In this document: one piece after another, positions 9,846 through 18,587 of the stretch
Numbering within the stretch: position 1 is the first letter of the stretch
Layout of the letters: each line of letters starts with the position of its first letter
Assembly: GCF_000186865.1 (NCBI RefSeq)
Contig: NW_008705567.1
Span: forward strand, 1,443,620 to 1,498,904
DNA length: 55,285 nucleotides
Source: Aureococcus anophagefferens
Taxonomy: Eukaryota; Sar; Pelagophyceae; Pelagomonadales; Pelagomonadaceae
Reading direction: 5' to 3'
Position numbers and translations under genes: made by a program
The notes under the pieces: generated by a model
Database searches by the model: none
The model's input: the letters and a program-made list of their open reading frames with translations, nothing else
What the model was told of the DNA's origin: nothing

Positions 9846-12254
9846 ATGTTGGCGTTCAATCGCTCGACGTCGAGCGACGTGCCGCCTCTCTGTGCTGCCT
9901 CTCCGCAAGGCTGCCACGCGATGCAGCGCGCGACGGCCGCGGCCTGCATGGCCTTGGCGCCGGCGGCGTACTATCGCGACGACCTCGATCGCACCGGTCG
10001 CGCGGCGTTCCGCGTCGGCGACGTGACGTTCCAGGGCCTGCGCACCATCGCCGAGTACAAAGGCGCGACGACGCCGGAGGAGGTCCAGGCGTGCCACGCG
10101 CGCGGCGCGGCGCGCCTGCGGGACCTCGCGGCGACCTACGGCGGCCTGCTGTGCAAGTTCGGCCAGCACGTCGGCTCCCTGCAGTACGTCGCGCCGGACG
10201 CGTACACGCGGACGCTGTCGGCGCTCCGCGACTCGCAGCCCTGCAGCGACGACGGCGCCGTGCGGGCGCTGCTCGACCGCGAGCTCGGGCCCGGCGCCTT
10301 CCGGGACCTGCGGCCACCGATCGCGTCGGCGTCCATCGCCGAGGTGCGCCCCGCGACGCTCGACGACGGGACGGCCGTCGCGGTCAAGGTCATGCACCCG
10401 GCGCTCGAGGCGTCCATCGCCTGCGACCTCTACGCGCTCGAGGTCTGCTTCGCGCTGTCGCGGCTCGCGGACCCCCGGATCGCCGACGACTGGGCCTGGC
10501 TCCTGCCCGAGTTCCGCGACGGCGTCGAGCTCGAGCTCGATTTCGTGAACGAGGGCGCGACGGCGGAGCGCGCGGGCGCGCTGCTCGCGCGGCGCCACGG
10601 TTCGCGCGTGCGCGTGCCCGCCGTGCACTGGAGCCACACGACGAAGCGCGTGCTGACCATGGACTACGTCGAGGGCCACCGCGTCGACGACGTCGACGCG
10701 CACGCGCGACACGGCGTGGACAAGCGGCGCGTCGGCGACGCGCTCGTGAGCGCGCTGGCGGACCTCGCCTGCGAGCACGGCCTCGTGCACGCGGACCCCC
10801 ACGGCGGGAACCAGCTCGTCGAGCCGCGGGGCCGCGGCGATTTTACGCTCTGGATCCTGGACCACGGCCTCTACCGGAATCTCGCGCCGGCGACGCGGCG
10901 GAGCCTGTGCGGGCTCTGGGAGTCCCTGGCGACGCGCGACTTCCAGAGCGCGACGGCGCACGCCGTGGCGCTGAACTTCGCCGACGACGGGCCGCGGGCG
11001 CTCGAGGTCGCGCGGCTGCTTTTGACGGCGACGTCGAGCCGCGGCGAGGCGAAGTCTCTCGGCGCGAAGATCACGGCGAGCGACGCGACGGCGCTCCGGG
11101 GCCACGTGCGCGACCTGCTGACGGAGAACGACGCCGCGCCGTCGTCCGCGGCCGCGGCCTTGCTCGCGCGCGTGCCGCGGGACCTGCTCTTCACGATGCG
11201 CTCCGCGTCGCTGCTCCGGGGCACGCACGCGGTGCTCGGCGCGGACCGGCGCCTGCGCTACGTGCGCTTCGCCGAGGCCGCCGCGCGGGGCAACGCGCTC
11301 GACGCCGCCTGGGACGCGCCGCGGGCCGACGACGCGCGCTGCTTCCGCGCGGACGTCGCCGCGGCCATCGCGCGCTGCGACCGGCCGGGCCACGCGCTCA
11401 ACGCGCCGACGCCGTCGGAGCGCGCGGGCGCGCGCGAGACGAAATGGGCGGGCCTCGCGCGGCGCGCGCGGACCGCGCTGCGCTGGCTGCGGCTCCGCGC
11501 GAACCTCGCGGCCGCGGATATGGCCGTCGCGCGCCGAGCGCCGCGGCCCGACGCCGCGCCGGACGCGAACGTGCCCCAGAAGTACGTCGCCAGCTGCGGC
11601 GGCGACGTCGCGGAGGCGCGGCGGCGCTGGGACGACACGCGGCGGTGGCGCGCGGCGGAGCGCGTCGACGGCATCCTCGCGGAGCCGCGGCCGCTCTACG
11701 GCGCCATCCGGCGGTGCTACCCGCACTACTACGCCGGCAGCGGCCGCGACGGCCAGCCCGTCTACGTCGAGAACGTCGGCCGCGTCGACGTCGACGGTTT
11801 GGCGGAGGCCGGAGTCGACGCGGACGCGATGCTCCGCCACTACGTCTTCCTCAACGAGTGGACGTGGCGCGAGCTCCAGCCGGCGGCCGACGGGCCCGCG
11901 TCCTACAACGTGACGGTCCTGGATTTAGATGGGTTGAAGCTCGCGCAGTGCCGCGGCGTCCGCTTCGACTACGTGAAGCGGTGCGCGGTCCTCGCGCGCG
12001 CGCGCTACCCGGAGCGGTGCGGGCTCATGGTCATCGCGAACGCGCCGTCCTGGTTCGCGCTCGTCTACCGCTTCATCCGCCCCTTCGTCGCCGCGGGCAC
12101 GCAGCGCAAGATCCGCGTCACGCGGTCCAACGCGGAGACGCTCGAGGCGCTCCGGGAAGTCGCGGACGACGCGTCGATCCCCGCGTGCTACGGCGGCCTG
12201 CTCGTGGGCGACAGCGACGCGGAGAAGGCCCTCGCCCGCTTCGTCGCTACATAG
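9846..12254 (+). CDS. ABC1/ADCK-type atypical kinase fused to a SEC14/CRAL-TRIO lipid-binding domain
   Basis: An 802-residue protein if started at 9846; an internal ATG at 9921 is an alternative. The first half is an ABC1/UbiB/ADCK kinase-like domain: CKFGQHVGS (KxGQ-type motif), SASIAEV (the Ala-rich loop that replaces the glycine loop), VAVKVMHPA (ATP-site Lys), HADPHGGN (catalytic loop) and LDHGLY (metal-binding Asp, the ADCK1-like form of DFG). About the last 250 residues form a CRAL-TRIO/SEC14 domain: RVDGILAEPRPLYGAIRRCYP, GQPVYVENVGRVD, VTVLDLDGLKLAQ, ERCGLMVIANAPSWFALVYRFIRPFV, and the exit strand IPACYGG. ABC1 kinases act in mitochondria or plastids in quinone and lipid metabolism, and SEC14 domains carry hydrophobic lipids. 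Their fusion suggests a kinase working on a bound lipid or quinone, which is inference. Confidence 0.85.
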   Translation: MLAFNRSTSSDVPPLCAASPQGCHAMQRATAAACMALAPAAYYRDDLDRTGRAAFRVGDVTFQGLRTIAEYKGATTPEEVQACHARGAARLRDLAATYGGLLCKFGQHVGSLQYVAPDAYTRTLSALRDSQPCSDDGAVRALLDRELGPGAFRDLRPPIASASIAEVRPATLDDGTAVAVKVMHPALEASIACDLYALEVCFALSRLADPRIADDWAWLLPEFRDGVELELDFVNEGATAERAGALLARRHGSRVRVPAVHWSHTTKRVLTMDYVEGHRVDDVDAHARHGVDKRRVGDALVSALADLACEHGLVHADPHGGNQLVEPRGRGDFTLWILDHGLYRNLAPATRRSLCGLWESLATRDFQSATAHAVALNFADDGPRALEVARLLLTATSSRGEAKSLGAKITASDATALRGHVRDLLTENDAAPSSAAAALLARVPRDLLFTMRSASLLRGTHAVLGADRRLRYVRFAEAAARGNALDAAWDAPRADDARCFRADVAAAIARCDRPGHALNAPTPSERAGARETKWAGLARRARTALRWLRLRANLAAADMAVARRAPRPDAAPDANVPQKYVASCGGDVAEARRRWDDTRRWRAAERVDGILAEPRPLYGAIRRCYPHYYAGSGRDGQPVYVENVGRVDVDGLAEAGVDADAMLRHYVFLNEWTWRELQPAADGPASYNVTVLDLDGLKLAQCRGVRFDYVKRCAVLARARYPERCGLMVIANAPSWFALVYRFIRPFVAAGTQRKIRVTRSNAETLEALREVADDASIPACYGGLLVGDSDAEKALARFVAT

Positions 12255-13779
12255 TTGAGTTTCTCCGGTAGTCGCGGAGCGCGCCGCACGTGCCGTACGC
12301 CCGCGCGGAGAAGTCCTCGAGCACGTAGCTGCCACTGCTCTTGGCGCAGGTCAGATCCGCAAAGTCCGCGGGGTCCTCGCCGCACTCGAGGACCTGGAAG
12401 CAGCAGGGGCGGTGGGACCGCTTCGCGTTGTCGTACCACGCGTGCGACGCGGGCCGCGGCGGCCACGTCGCCGCGTACCAGGAAATACCGAAGACGAGGA
12501 AGAAGACGTAAAAAATCAGCGCGCAGAGGAACGCGGGCCGCCGGAGCCGCCGGAAGAAGTGGCGCCGCGTCGGCCGCCGCCGCAGCACCAATACGCCTAA
12601 AAGTAGACCCGTGCCGCCGCCGCCGAGGTGCGCCGAATACGAAACGTCGTCCTGCCGCGTGAGGTACCACTGCGACACGTCCGCGAGCAGGATCGAGGAA
12701 AAGAGCGCGAGCCGCGCGCCGCGGGGGATGTGCGTCCCCGTCGCGAGGCGGTCCCAGTCCTTCCAGATGGCCCCGACGTGCGCGCCGAGCAAGGCGTAGG
12801 CGCCGCCGGACGCGCCGACGACGACCGCGTACGCGTCGCAGACCGCGCACACGAGCGGCCCCGCGACGACGCCCGCCGAGTAGATCAGGAGCACGAGCCG
12901 CCAGCCGTGGACCGCCTCCATGGGCACGCCGAAGAGGAGCTGCACGAAGCAGTTCGCGGCGAGGTGGAGCCACGACGTGTGGACGAACTGGTACGTCCAG
13001 AGGCGCCAGACCTCGCCCCGCAGGTCGCCGCAGCGCGGCCAGGCGCCGACCAACCGATAAAAGAGGAATCGCGGGCCCGGCGCGTCGCCGGAGCGGCGCG
13101 TGCGCGCGAAGACGAGGCCGACCTTGCCGTAGCGCCGCCACCAGAGCGCCGCCGCGACCTGCACACCCGTGAGCGCGAGGATCGCCGCGGGCCGGCGCGG
13201 CGCGGCGCGCTCCGGCGCCGCGTCCGCGCGGACGAGGGCCGCGGGCACGCCCCGCAGGACGACGCGCCGCGGCGCGCCCGTCTTCGGGCACGCGGCCAGG
13301 GGCCGCGCGACGCGGACGCCGTCCTTCGACGCGGTTGTCGCGCCGCGCGCGTAGCCCGGCGGCGGCGCGCTGGCGTCGTCCGTGCGGTAGGGGCCGTCGC
13401 TGTAGGCGACGGTGTAGGCCTCCCCCTGCGGGTCCTCGGCGGCCTCGACGACGCCGCGGACGAAGCCGCCGCGGGGCCATCGCTCCGCGATAGTTTTTTC
13501 CGCGAAGCGGCCGCGCGTGACGCGCTTCTCGCCGCCGGCCGTCGCCGTCATCTCGAGCGTGTAGGCGCGGGACACGGCGACGTCGCAGAGCGTGAAGGCC
13601 GCCAGCGTCGTCGCCGGCGCGACGCGGCCGTCGCCGCGCGGGTGCAGGTGGCGCTCGGAGTAGAGCAGCTGCGCCCACTCGAGCCAGCTCCGCGGCTTCG
13701 CATGGCGCACGAACGGCGCGTCGTGGACGACGCCGCTCCAGCTCTCCGGGATGTCCACCTCTTCGGCTGCGACCACCAT
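12247..13779 (-). CDS. Rhomboid-family intramembrane protease
   Basis: A 510-residue protein. The N-terminal 190 residues are soluble and unrecognised. The rhomboid core follows: WRLWTYQFVHTSWLHLAANC (the loop-1 and HxxxN region), then GASGGAYALLGAHVG with the catalytic Ser in GxSGG, then SYSAHLGGGGTGLLLG carrying the catalytic His. A final membrane helix (FLCALIFYVFFLVFGISWY) and a Cys-rich tail end the protein. Both catalytic residues are present, so it is likely active. Its last 8 bp overlap the end of the convergent ABC1-SEC14 gene (stops TAG at 12252-12254 on plus and 12247-12249 on minus). Compartment is unclear; no obvious signal sequence is seen. Confidence 0.87.
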   Translation of the reverse strand: MVVAAEEVDIPESWSGVVHDAPFVRHAKPRSWLEWAQLLYSERHLHPRGDGRVAPATTLAAFTLCDVAVSRAYTLEMTATAGGEKRVTRGRFAEKTIAERWPRGGFVRGVVEAAEDPQGEAYTVAYSDGPYRTDDASAPPPGYARGATTASKDGVRVARPLAACPKTGAPRRVVLRGVPAALVRADAAPERAAPRRPAAILALTGVQVAAALWWRRYGKVGLVFARTRRSGDAPGPRFLFYRLVGAWPRCGDLRGEVWRLWTYQFVHTSWLHLAANCFVQLLFGVPMEAVHGWRLVLLIYSAGVVAGPLVCAVCDAYAVVVGASGGAYALLGAHVGAIWKDWDRLATGTHIPRGARLALFSSILLADVSQWYLTRQDDVSYSAHLGGGGTGLLLGVLVLRRRPTRRHFFRRLRRPAFLCALIFYVFFLVFGISWYAATWPPRPASHAWYDNAKRSHRPCCFQVLECGEDPADFADLTCAKSSGSYVLEDFSARAYGTCGALRDYRRNSTM

Positions 13780-13865
13780 GTCGGGCAGGCTCTCACATCG
13801 TATTTTTCATGTCCGGCAGAAACGACGTGCACTGCAACACGAACGACGTTTACCCGCGCGCGCGC

Positions 13866-15545
13866 CTACATGACGGGCGGCGGCGCGGGGAGGGACGCGA
13901 CGTCCGGGAGGGAGACGTAGAGCGCCGACGCGAACATCTTGATGACCTCGAGCTCCGCGTCGTTGCCGTCGCGCTTCGCCGCGTAGCCGCCGTCCGGCCG
14001 GCGGAAGAGCGTCACGGCCGCGCCGTCGAGGTCGACGGTGAGTTCGGTCTTGGGCTCCGCCGGGGCCCCCGCGATGAGGCGCGACAACGGGTCGTCGGCG
14101 GCGTCGTCGCCGTCCGTGAAGAGGCCGAAGTCGAGCTCCTCGTCCGCCGCGTACACAAAGCCCTCGGGGATGACCGTCGCGCGGACGGCCGCGCGGAGGG
14201 CCGCGGCGTTGAGGCGCTTGCCGATGACGAAGAGGCGCACGCAGGGCGCGCCGACGTCCGGCGCCCAGTCGCCGGCCTCGCCGAGCTTCGAGTCGTCCGC
14301 GGCCTCGTCCATGACCTCGAACGCCGATCGAGGCCCCCGCGCGGCGGCCGCGGGGTCCACGGGCACGCGCGCCTCGTCGCAGCGGTCCAGGGAGCCGTCG
14401 AGGAGCACGCCCTCGAGGCGGCCCGTCGGCAGCCGCAGGAGCCCCGCGGCCTTGAAGCGGCAGATCTCGCCGCCGCGGAGCGCGCCGCCGAGCCGCGCCG
14501 CGAGGTCCCGGAGCTGCTTCTCGTAGACGAAGCCCTGCTCGAGGATGCAGACGGCGTTGAGCACGCCGTCGCTCGGCGCGAAGCTCACCATGGCCTTGAC
14601 GAAGCGGCAGGGCCGCACCGCGTCGTACGCGGCGTCGCCTAAAAACGCGGGCCGCCGCGCGTCGACGGCGTCGACGGCGAAGCCCGGCGCCGCGGCGTCG
14701 AGGGCCGGTCGCAGCGCATCATCTAAGAGCGCGCCGCCGCGCCGCAGGTCCTCGACGACGTCCACGGCGACCGCGCCGTCGCCCGCGGCGGCCGCGGCGG
14801 CCTCGGCCGCGGCCGCGCCGCCGTCGCCGCAGTCGCCGCCGTGGCTCAGGAGGACGCGGTCCGCCGACAGCAGCTGGAGGCGGTGCGGGTTCTTCGCGCC
14901 CGGCCGGTCCGGCTTGGCGAGCTGCGCCTCGACGGTCCTCGCGTCGAAGACGGCGACGATCGACCGGAGCGCGAACTTGGCCAGCAGCACCGCGTCCTGG
15001 AAGAGGATGCGCGCGAAGAGGGCCGGGTCCGACGTGCCCGTCGTCTCGACGACGACGCAGCCGATGCCCTCCGGGTGGAGCCGCTTGAGCAGCGCCTGGA
15101 AGTCGCCGTCGGGCGCGCAACAGATGCACGCGTTCCCGAAATCGAAGACCGCGTGGTGCCGCACGTCGCCGCCGCCGGCCGGCGGCGGCGTCACGCCGTG
15201 CTCCTGCCAGTAGCGGTGCGTGACCACGACGACGGGGCCGCCGCGCACGCGGCCGCCCGCCGCGGCCTCGGCGGCCGCGCGCGCCGCGAGGCCCCGCGCG
15301 GCCGCCGTCTTCCCGCTCCCGAGGCCGCCCGTGACGACGACGACGGGCACGCGGTCCAACCCGGGGCCCGCCCAGGGCTCGGGGAAGGTGATGGGCTTGG
15401 GCTTGCGCCGCTTGATGGACTGGTCCGCCCAGAGCGACCCCGTCTGCTTGACGACGGCCTGGCGCGAGCTCACGTTGCGCCACCACTCCTTGTCGAAGGG
15501 GTCGCGCGCCGTCGGGCCCTCGCCCTTGCCGTAGACGAAGCTCAT
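13866..15545 (-). CDS. CobW/COG0523-type GTPase, larger divergent paralogue
   Basis: A 559-residue protein starting MSFVYGKGEG. Walker A GGLGSGKT is at residues 73-80, an ACICC cysteine motif about 60 residues on (the CxCC metal-site signature), and VVVETTGTSDP follows as the switch/Walker B region. A CobW C-terminal-like domain occupies the last third (FVKAMVSFAPSDGVLN, RLFVIGKRLN). The canonical NKxD guanine-specificity motif is not obvious: the equivalent position reads LLSHGGDCGDGGAAAAE and is followed by an Ala-rich insertion. COG0523 proteins are zinc/cobalt metallochaperones. It is divergent from a canonical paralogue at 15802, with 256 bp between them. Confidence 0.8.
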   Translation of the reverse strand: MSFVYGKGEGPTARDPFDKEWWRNVSSRQAVVKQTGSLWADQSIKRRKPKPITFPEPWAGPGLDRVPVVVVTGGLGSGKTAAARGLAARAAAEAAAGGRVRGGPVVVVTHRYWQEHGVTPPPAGGGDVRHHAVFDFGNACICCAPDGDFQALLKRLHPEGIGCVVVETTGTSDPALFARILFQDAVLLAKFALRSIVAVFDARTVEAQLAKPDRPGAKNPHRLQLLSADRVLLSHGGDCGDGGAAAAEAAAAAAGDGAVAVDVVEDLRRGGALLDDALRPALDAAAPGFAVDAVDARRPAFLGDAAYDAVRPCRFVKAMVSFAPSDGVLNAVCILEQGFVYEKQLRDLAARLGGALRGGEICRFKAAGLLRLPTGRLEGVLLDGSLDRCDEARVPVDPAAAARGPRSAFEVMDEAADDSKLGEAGDWAPDVGAPCVRLFVIGKRLNAAALRAAVRATVIPEGFVYAADEELDFGLFTDGDDAADDPLSRLIAGAPAEPKTELTVDLDGAAVTLFRRPDGGYAAKRDGNDAELEVIKMFASALYVSLPDVASLPAPPPVM

Positions 15546-15801
15546 GCTTGTGTGCGCGCGTCCGAGGCTGGAAAACCCCGCGAATACGCTTCTCGAGCCG
15601 CCACAGCGCGCGGACTCGCGACCTCGAAACGCCTTCGTTGTGGGCTGCCTCGTGCACAGCGGTTCGGGCAATGTTGAGTGAAATTTCAGCCTACGCGGAG
15701 CGCGAGCACGCAGTCTGGTGCGGCACCTCAGTCCGCGCTCCGCGACTGCTGCGCCACCGCCTGCCACGCGTCCGCGCCCGCGCCGTCAGTCACGCGACAC
15801 C

Positions 15802-16812
15802 ATGGCGTCCCTGACCGTGGGCCAGGGCCGCGTGCCCGTGACCGTGCTCATCGGCTACCTCGGGAGCGGGAAGACGACGCTGCTCAACCGCATCCTCGTG
15901 GAGCGCAGCGACAAGAAGTACGCCGTCATCGTCAACGAGTTCGGGGAGCTGGGCATCGACGACCGCCTCGTGCGGCGGCGCATCGACGCCGAGGAGGACA
16001 TCTTCGAGATGAACAACGGCTGCATCTGCTGCACGGTCCGCGCGGACCTGTCGCGGATCCTCAACAAGCTCCTGGCGCCGGGCATGAAGGAGCTCGACGG
16101 CGTCATCGTCGAGACGACGGGCCTCGCGGACCCGGCGCCCGTGGCCCAGACCTTCTTCGTCGACGAGGTGCTCAAGGAGCGCGCGCGGCTCGACGCGCTG
16201 GTCACGGTGGTCGACGCGAAACACATCGTGCAGCACCTCGAGGAGCAGAAGCCCGACGGCGTCGAGAACGAGGCCGTGGAGCAGGTCGCCTTCGCGGATC
16301 GCATCCTCCTGAACAAGTGCGACCTCCTCGACGAGGGCGAGCTCGCGGCCGTCGAATCGAAGCTCCGGTCGCTGAACAAGGTCGCGCCGCTGAAGCGCTG
16401 CGAGCGCGCCAAGGGCTTCGCGCTCGACTTCGTGCTCGGCGTCGAGGCCTTCGACCTCAAGAAGGTGCTGGACATCGAGCCCGACTTCCTCGACACGGAC
16501 GGCGAGCACGTGCACGACGACTCGATCACGTCCATCGGCCTGCGGCAGGCGGGCGCGCTCGACATGGTCCGCGTGAACGCGTGGCTGACGGACCTCCTCG
16601 CCAAGGAGGGCGTCAACATCTTCCGCATGAAGGGCATCCTCAACATCCGGGGCCAGGACATGAAGTTCGTCTTCCAGGGCGTCCACATGCTCTTCTCGGG
16701 CGAGCCGCTCGAGCCGTGGAACGACGAGCCCCGCGAGAGCCGCATCGTCTTCATCGGCCGCGACCTGAAGAAGGAGAGCCTCGAGCGCCACCTCGCCTCC
16801 TGCCTCGCCTAG
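15802..16812 (+). CDS. CobW/COG0523 (ZNG1-like) zinc-chaperone GTPase
   Basis: A 336-residue, near canonical COG0523 GTPase. GYLGSGKT (residues 18-25) is Walker A, NEFGELGID is switch I, GCICCTVR (C74, C76, C77) is the metal-binding CxCC motif, VETTGLADPAPV is Walker B, and LLNKCDLLDE supplies the NKxD motif. The C-terminal CobW domain includes KGILNIRGQDMKFVFQGVHM. Family members move zinc to client enzymes such as methionine aminopeptidase; the metal here is inference. The ATG is in a good context (GACACCATGG). It shares a 256-bp upstream region with a divergent, degenerate paralogue. Confidence 0.92.
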   Translation: MASLTVGQGRVPVTVLIGYLGSGKTTLLNRILVERSDKKYAVIVNEFGELGIDDRLVRRRIDAEEDIFEMNNGCICCTVRADLSRILNKLLAPGMKELDGVIVETTGLADPAPVAQTFFVDEVLKERARLDALVTVVDAKHIVQHLEEQKPDGVENEAVEQVAFADRILLNKCDLLDEGELAAVESKLRSLNKVAPLKRCERAKGFALDFVLGVEAFDLKKVLDIEPDFLDTDGEHVHDDSITSIGLRQAGALDMVRVNAWLTDLLAKEGVNIFRMKGILNIRGQDMKFVFQGVHMLFSGEPLEPWNDEPRESRIVFIGRDLKKESLERHLASCLA

Positions 16813-17112
16813 GCCGCGTCGAGGGCGGCCCCGGGCGCCCGCCGCCGCGCCCCGTTTAGTTCGTTTCCCGTGTGGTGTTTCGTCGCGCGGCGCGCGGCCG
16901 GAGCAAACTAGAATACGGTTCATTTCGAGACACAGTTACCGTGCCCGTCCTTCTGGAGGCTTCGGGGTGGGGAGGGGGGGGGGAGCTTGACACAACAGGG
17001 GGAGGGAAGGGGGGGGCACAGTGGCGACTGCGACGACGCGAGACCGCGAGCGTCTTCGGGGCGCGCGACGGCGGCCGGCGGGGCCGGCGGAGCCAGCGGC
17101 CCGCGGGCCAGT
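16813..17112. other. Convergent 3' region with a purine/G-rich tract
   Basis: The 300-bp gap between two convergent genes. No ORF of interest. From about 16974 to 17017 the plus strand has several runs of four to ten G interrupted by short spacers, which could form a G-quadruplex or be a low-complexity tract. No gene is supported. Confidence 0.55.
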
Positions 17113-18027
17113 CTACCAGCCGCCGTAGGGCGAGTCGTACCAGCGGCGGCCACGGGTCGTAGAGCCGTAGTAGCCGCCGTAGCCGCCGTAGCCGCCGTAG
17201 CCGCCGTAGCCGTAACCGACGCCCATGCCGTAGCCGCCGTAGCCGCGGCCGTAGAAGCCGCCGTAGCCGCCGTAGCCCATGCCGTAGTAGCCGCCGTAGT
17301 AGCCGCCGTAGTAGCTTCGTTGTTGGATGCCGGCGAATGTGAGGCCACTCCCACCCCAGGGAGAGATCCCGCCCCAGCCGTACCCGCCGCCCCAGCCGTA
17401 CCCGCCGCCGTAGTACTCGAGGGGCATGGGTCCGTATGCCATGCCGTTGAAACGGCCGCGGGCCGCCAAATCCATGGGTTGGGTCTCCCGGGATTGGGGC
17501 GCCACCAAAGCCGCCTCGTCTCCGGCCACCGTCATCCCGAGCGTCGCGAGGCAGGCGTCCACCTTCTCCACCATCTTCATCGATTTGACCTCTTTCTTCA
17601 TGCCGAGCTCGTTCACCGCCATGTCGATCTTCTTGGGAAGCGAGTCCTCCGTCTCGGCGAAGCCCAGCTCGGTGAGGAGGGAGTCGACCTTTTGGGACAC
17701 GCTCGCGGGCGCCGCGGGCAGCATCGGAGGTTCGCGAGGCATCGCGGTGTAGCTCATGCGAGAGGGGCCGGCGACGCGACCCGTCACACGTTCGCGAGCC
17801 GCCTGCGCCGGAGGCGCGCCCTGGTACGAATCCATGCAGTCGGCCGACGGGGCCGAGACGTCGTCCGCGCTGCACTCGTCGGAGATGGGATCGGCTTTCG
17901 TCTTGGAAGAGCCCTGCTTCTTGCCCGCCATGTTCAGCGGCGCGACGCGCGCGCGCAGCGGGGTCCCCGTGAAGAAGGCATTCGTCGTTGCTGCGAGAGC
18001 GACGAGGCAGACGGTGGCGCGGCCCAT
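17113..18027 (-). CDS. Gly/Tyr-rich repeat protein with plastid-type presequence
   Basis: A 304-residue protein. The start at 18027 gives MGRATVCLVALAATTNAFFT: a short hydrophobic signal peptide ending in an A-F motif followed by a basic stretch (TPLRARVAPLNM), the hallmark of heterokont bipartite plastid targeting. Residues 110-165 contain two similar helical repeats (VSQKVDSLLTELGFAETEDS and VEKVDACLATLGMTVAGDEA). From about residue 205 to the end the chain is almost all Gly and Tyr in GGY/YGG units, with a few Trp and Met. Such sequences resemble structural or phase-separating proteins. Function is unknown. An ATG 30 bp upstream would bury the signal peptide and is disfavoured. Confidence 0.75.
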   Translation of the reverse strand: MGRATVCLVALAATTNAFFTGTPLRARVAPLNMAGKKQGSSKTKADPISDECSADDVSAPSADCMDSYQGAPPAQAARERVTGRVAGPSRMSYTAMPREPPMLPAAPASVSQKVDSLLTELGFAETEDSLPKKIDMAVNELGMKKEVKSMKMVEKVDACLATLGMTVAGDEAALVAPQSRETQPMDLAARGRFNGMAYGPMPLEYYGGGYGWGGGYGWGGISPWGGSGLTFAGIQQRSYYGGYYGGYYGMGYGGYGGFYGRGYGGYGMGVGYGYGGYGGYGGYGGYYGSTTRGRRWYDSPYGGW

Positions 18028-18587
18028 CGGATCTTGTGTCGAGGTGGCCGCGACCAAAGCCTTCGGATACGAAATTCAAGGTTTTATGGTGAAGTTAATT
18101 TCAAGCGGCCAAACATGTTCCGCCCTCCAAGACATGTTACTGTAGTTCGCTGCTCGTATTGCGCTGTGTCCGCTAGCAGCGGCGCAGAGATCATTGGCGA
18201 GACCGGCGGTGTCCGACTCAGAGTCCGCCACTTTGGCGGTCGCCGCGCGAGTGGGGAGCGAATTGCCGGTCGCCAGCGAGACGTGTCTGCGCGGGTTCCT
18301 CCAGGACCGCGTCCAGGGCCAGAACTTGGGAGCGGGGCGACGACGTCGCTGAGGCGTTCGTCGGCGCCTGCGAAGCGGAGTTTGAGGTGAACTGAAGGAG
18401 GCCTCTCGAGATGGTGGGCCGCTCTCCGGCGTTCTAGAGAAAAGCGACCGCCGGCCCTCGTAACACCCGCGGCGCCCGTCACACGAACACCGCTCCGCCC
18501 GCGCGGCGCGGCGCCCGCCTCCGCGCGCCGCGCGGCCCGCCGGGGACGACACAAAAGCAACCCGTTTCTCCGCACCCCCGCCGAAAG
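18028..18587. promoter_or_regulatory. Divergent intergenic region
   Basis: A 560-bp region between the start of the Gly/Tyr-rich gene (minus) and the pantothenate kinase gene (plus). It is somewhat lower in GC in its left half. It presumably holds both promoters and 5' leaders. I see no TATA box, RNA gene or introner copy in it. Confidence 0.4.

Noticed and set aside
17150..17440. CRISPR-like array in the GCCGTAGCC repeats
   Set aside because: The short repeats are GGY/YGG codons of a coding region without spacers; they are protein repeats.
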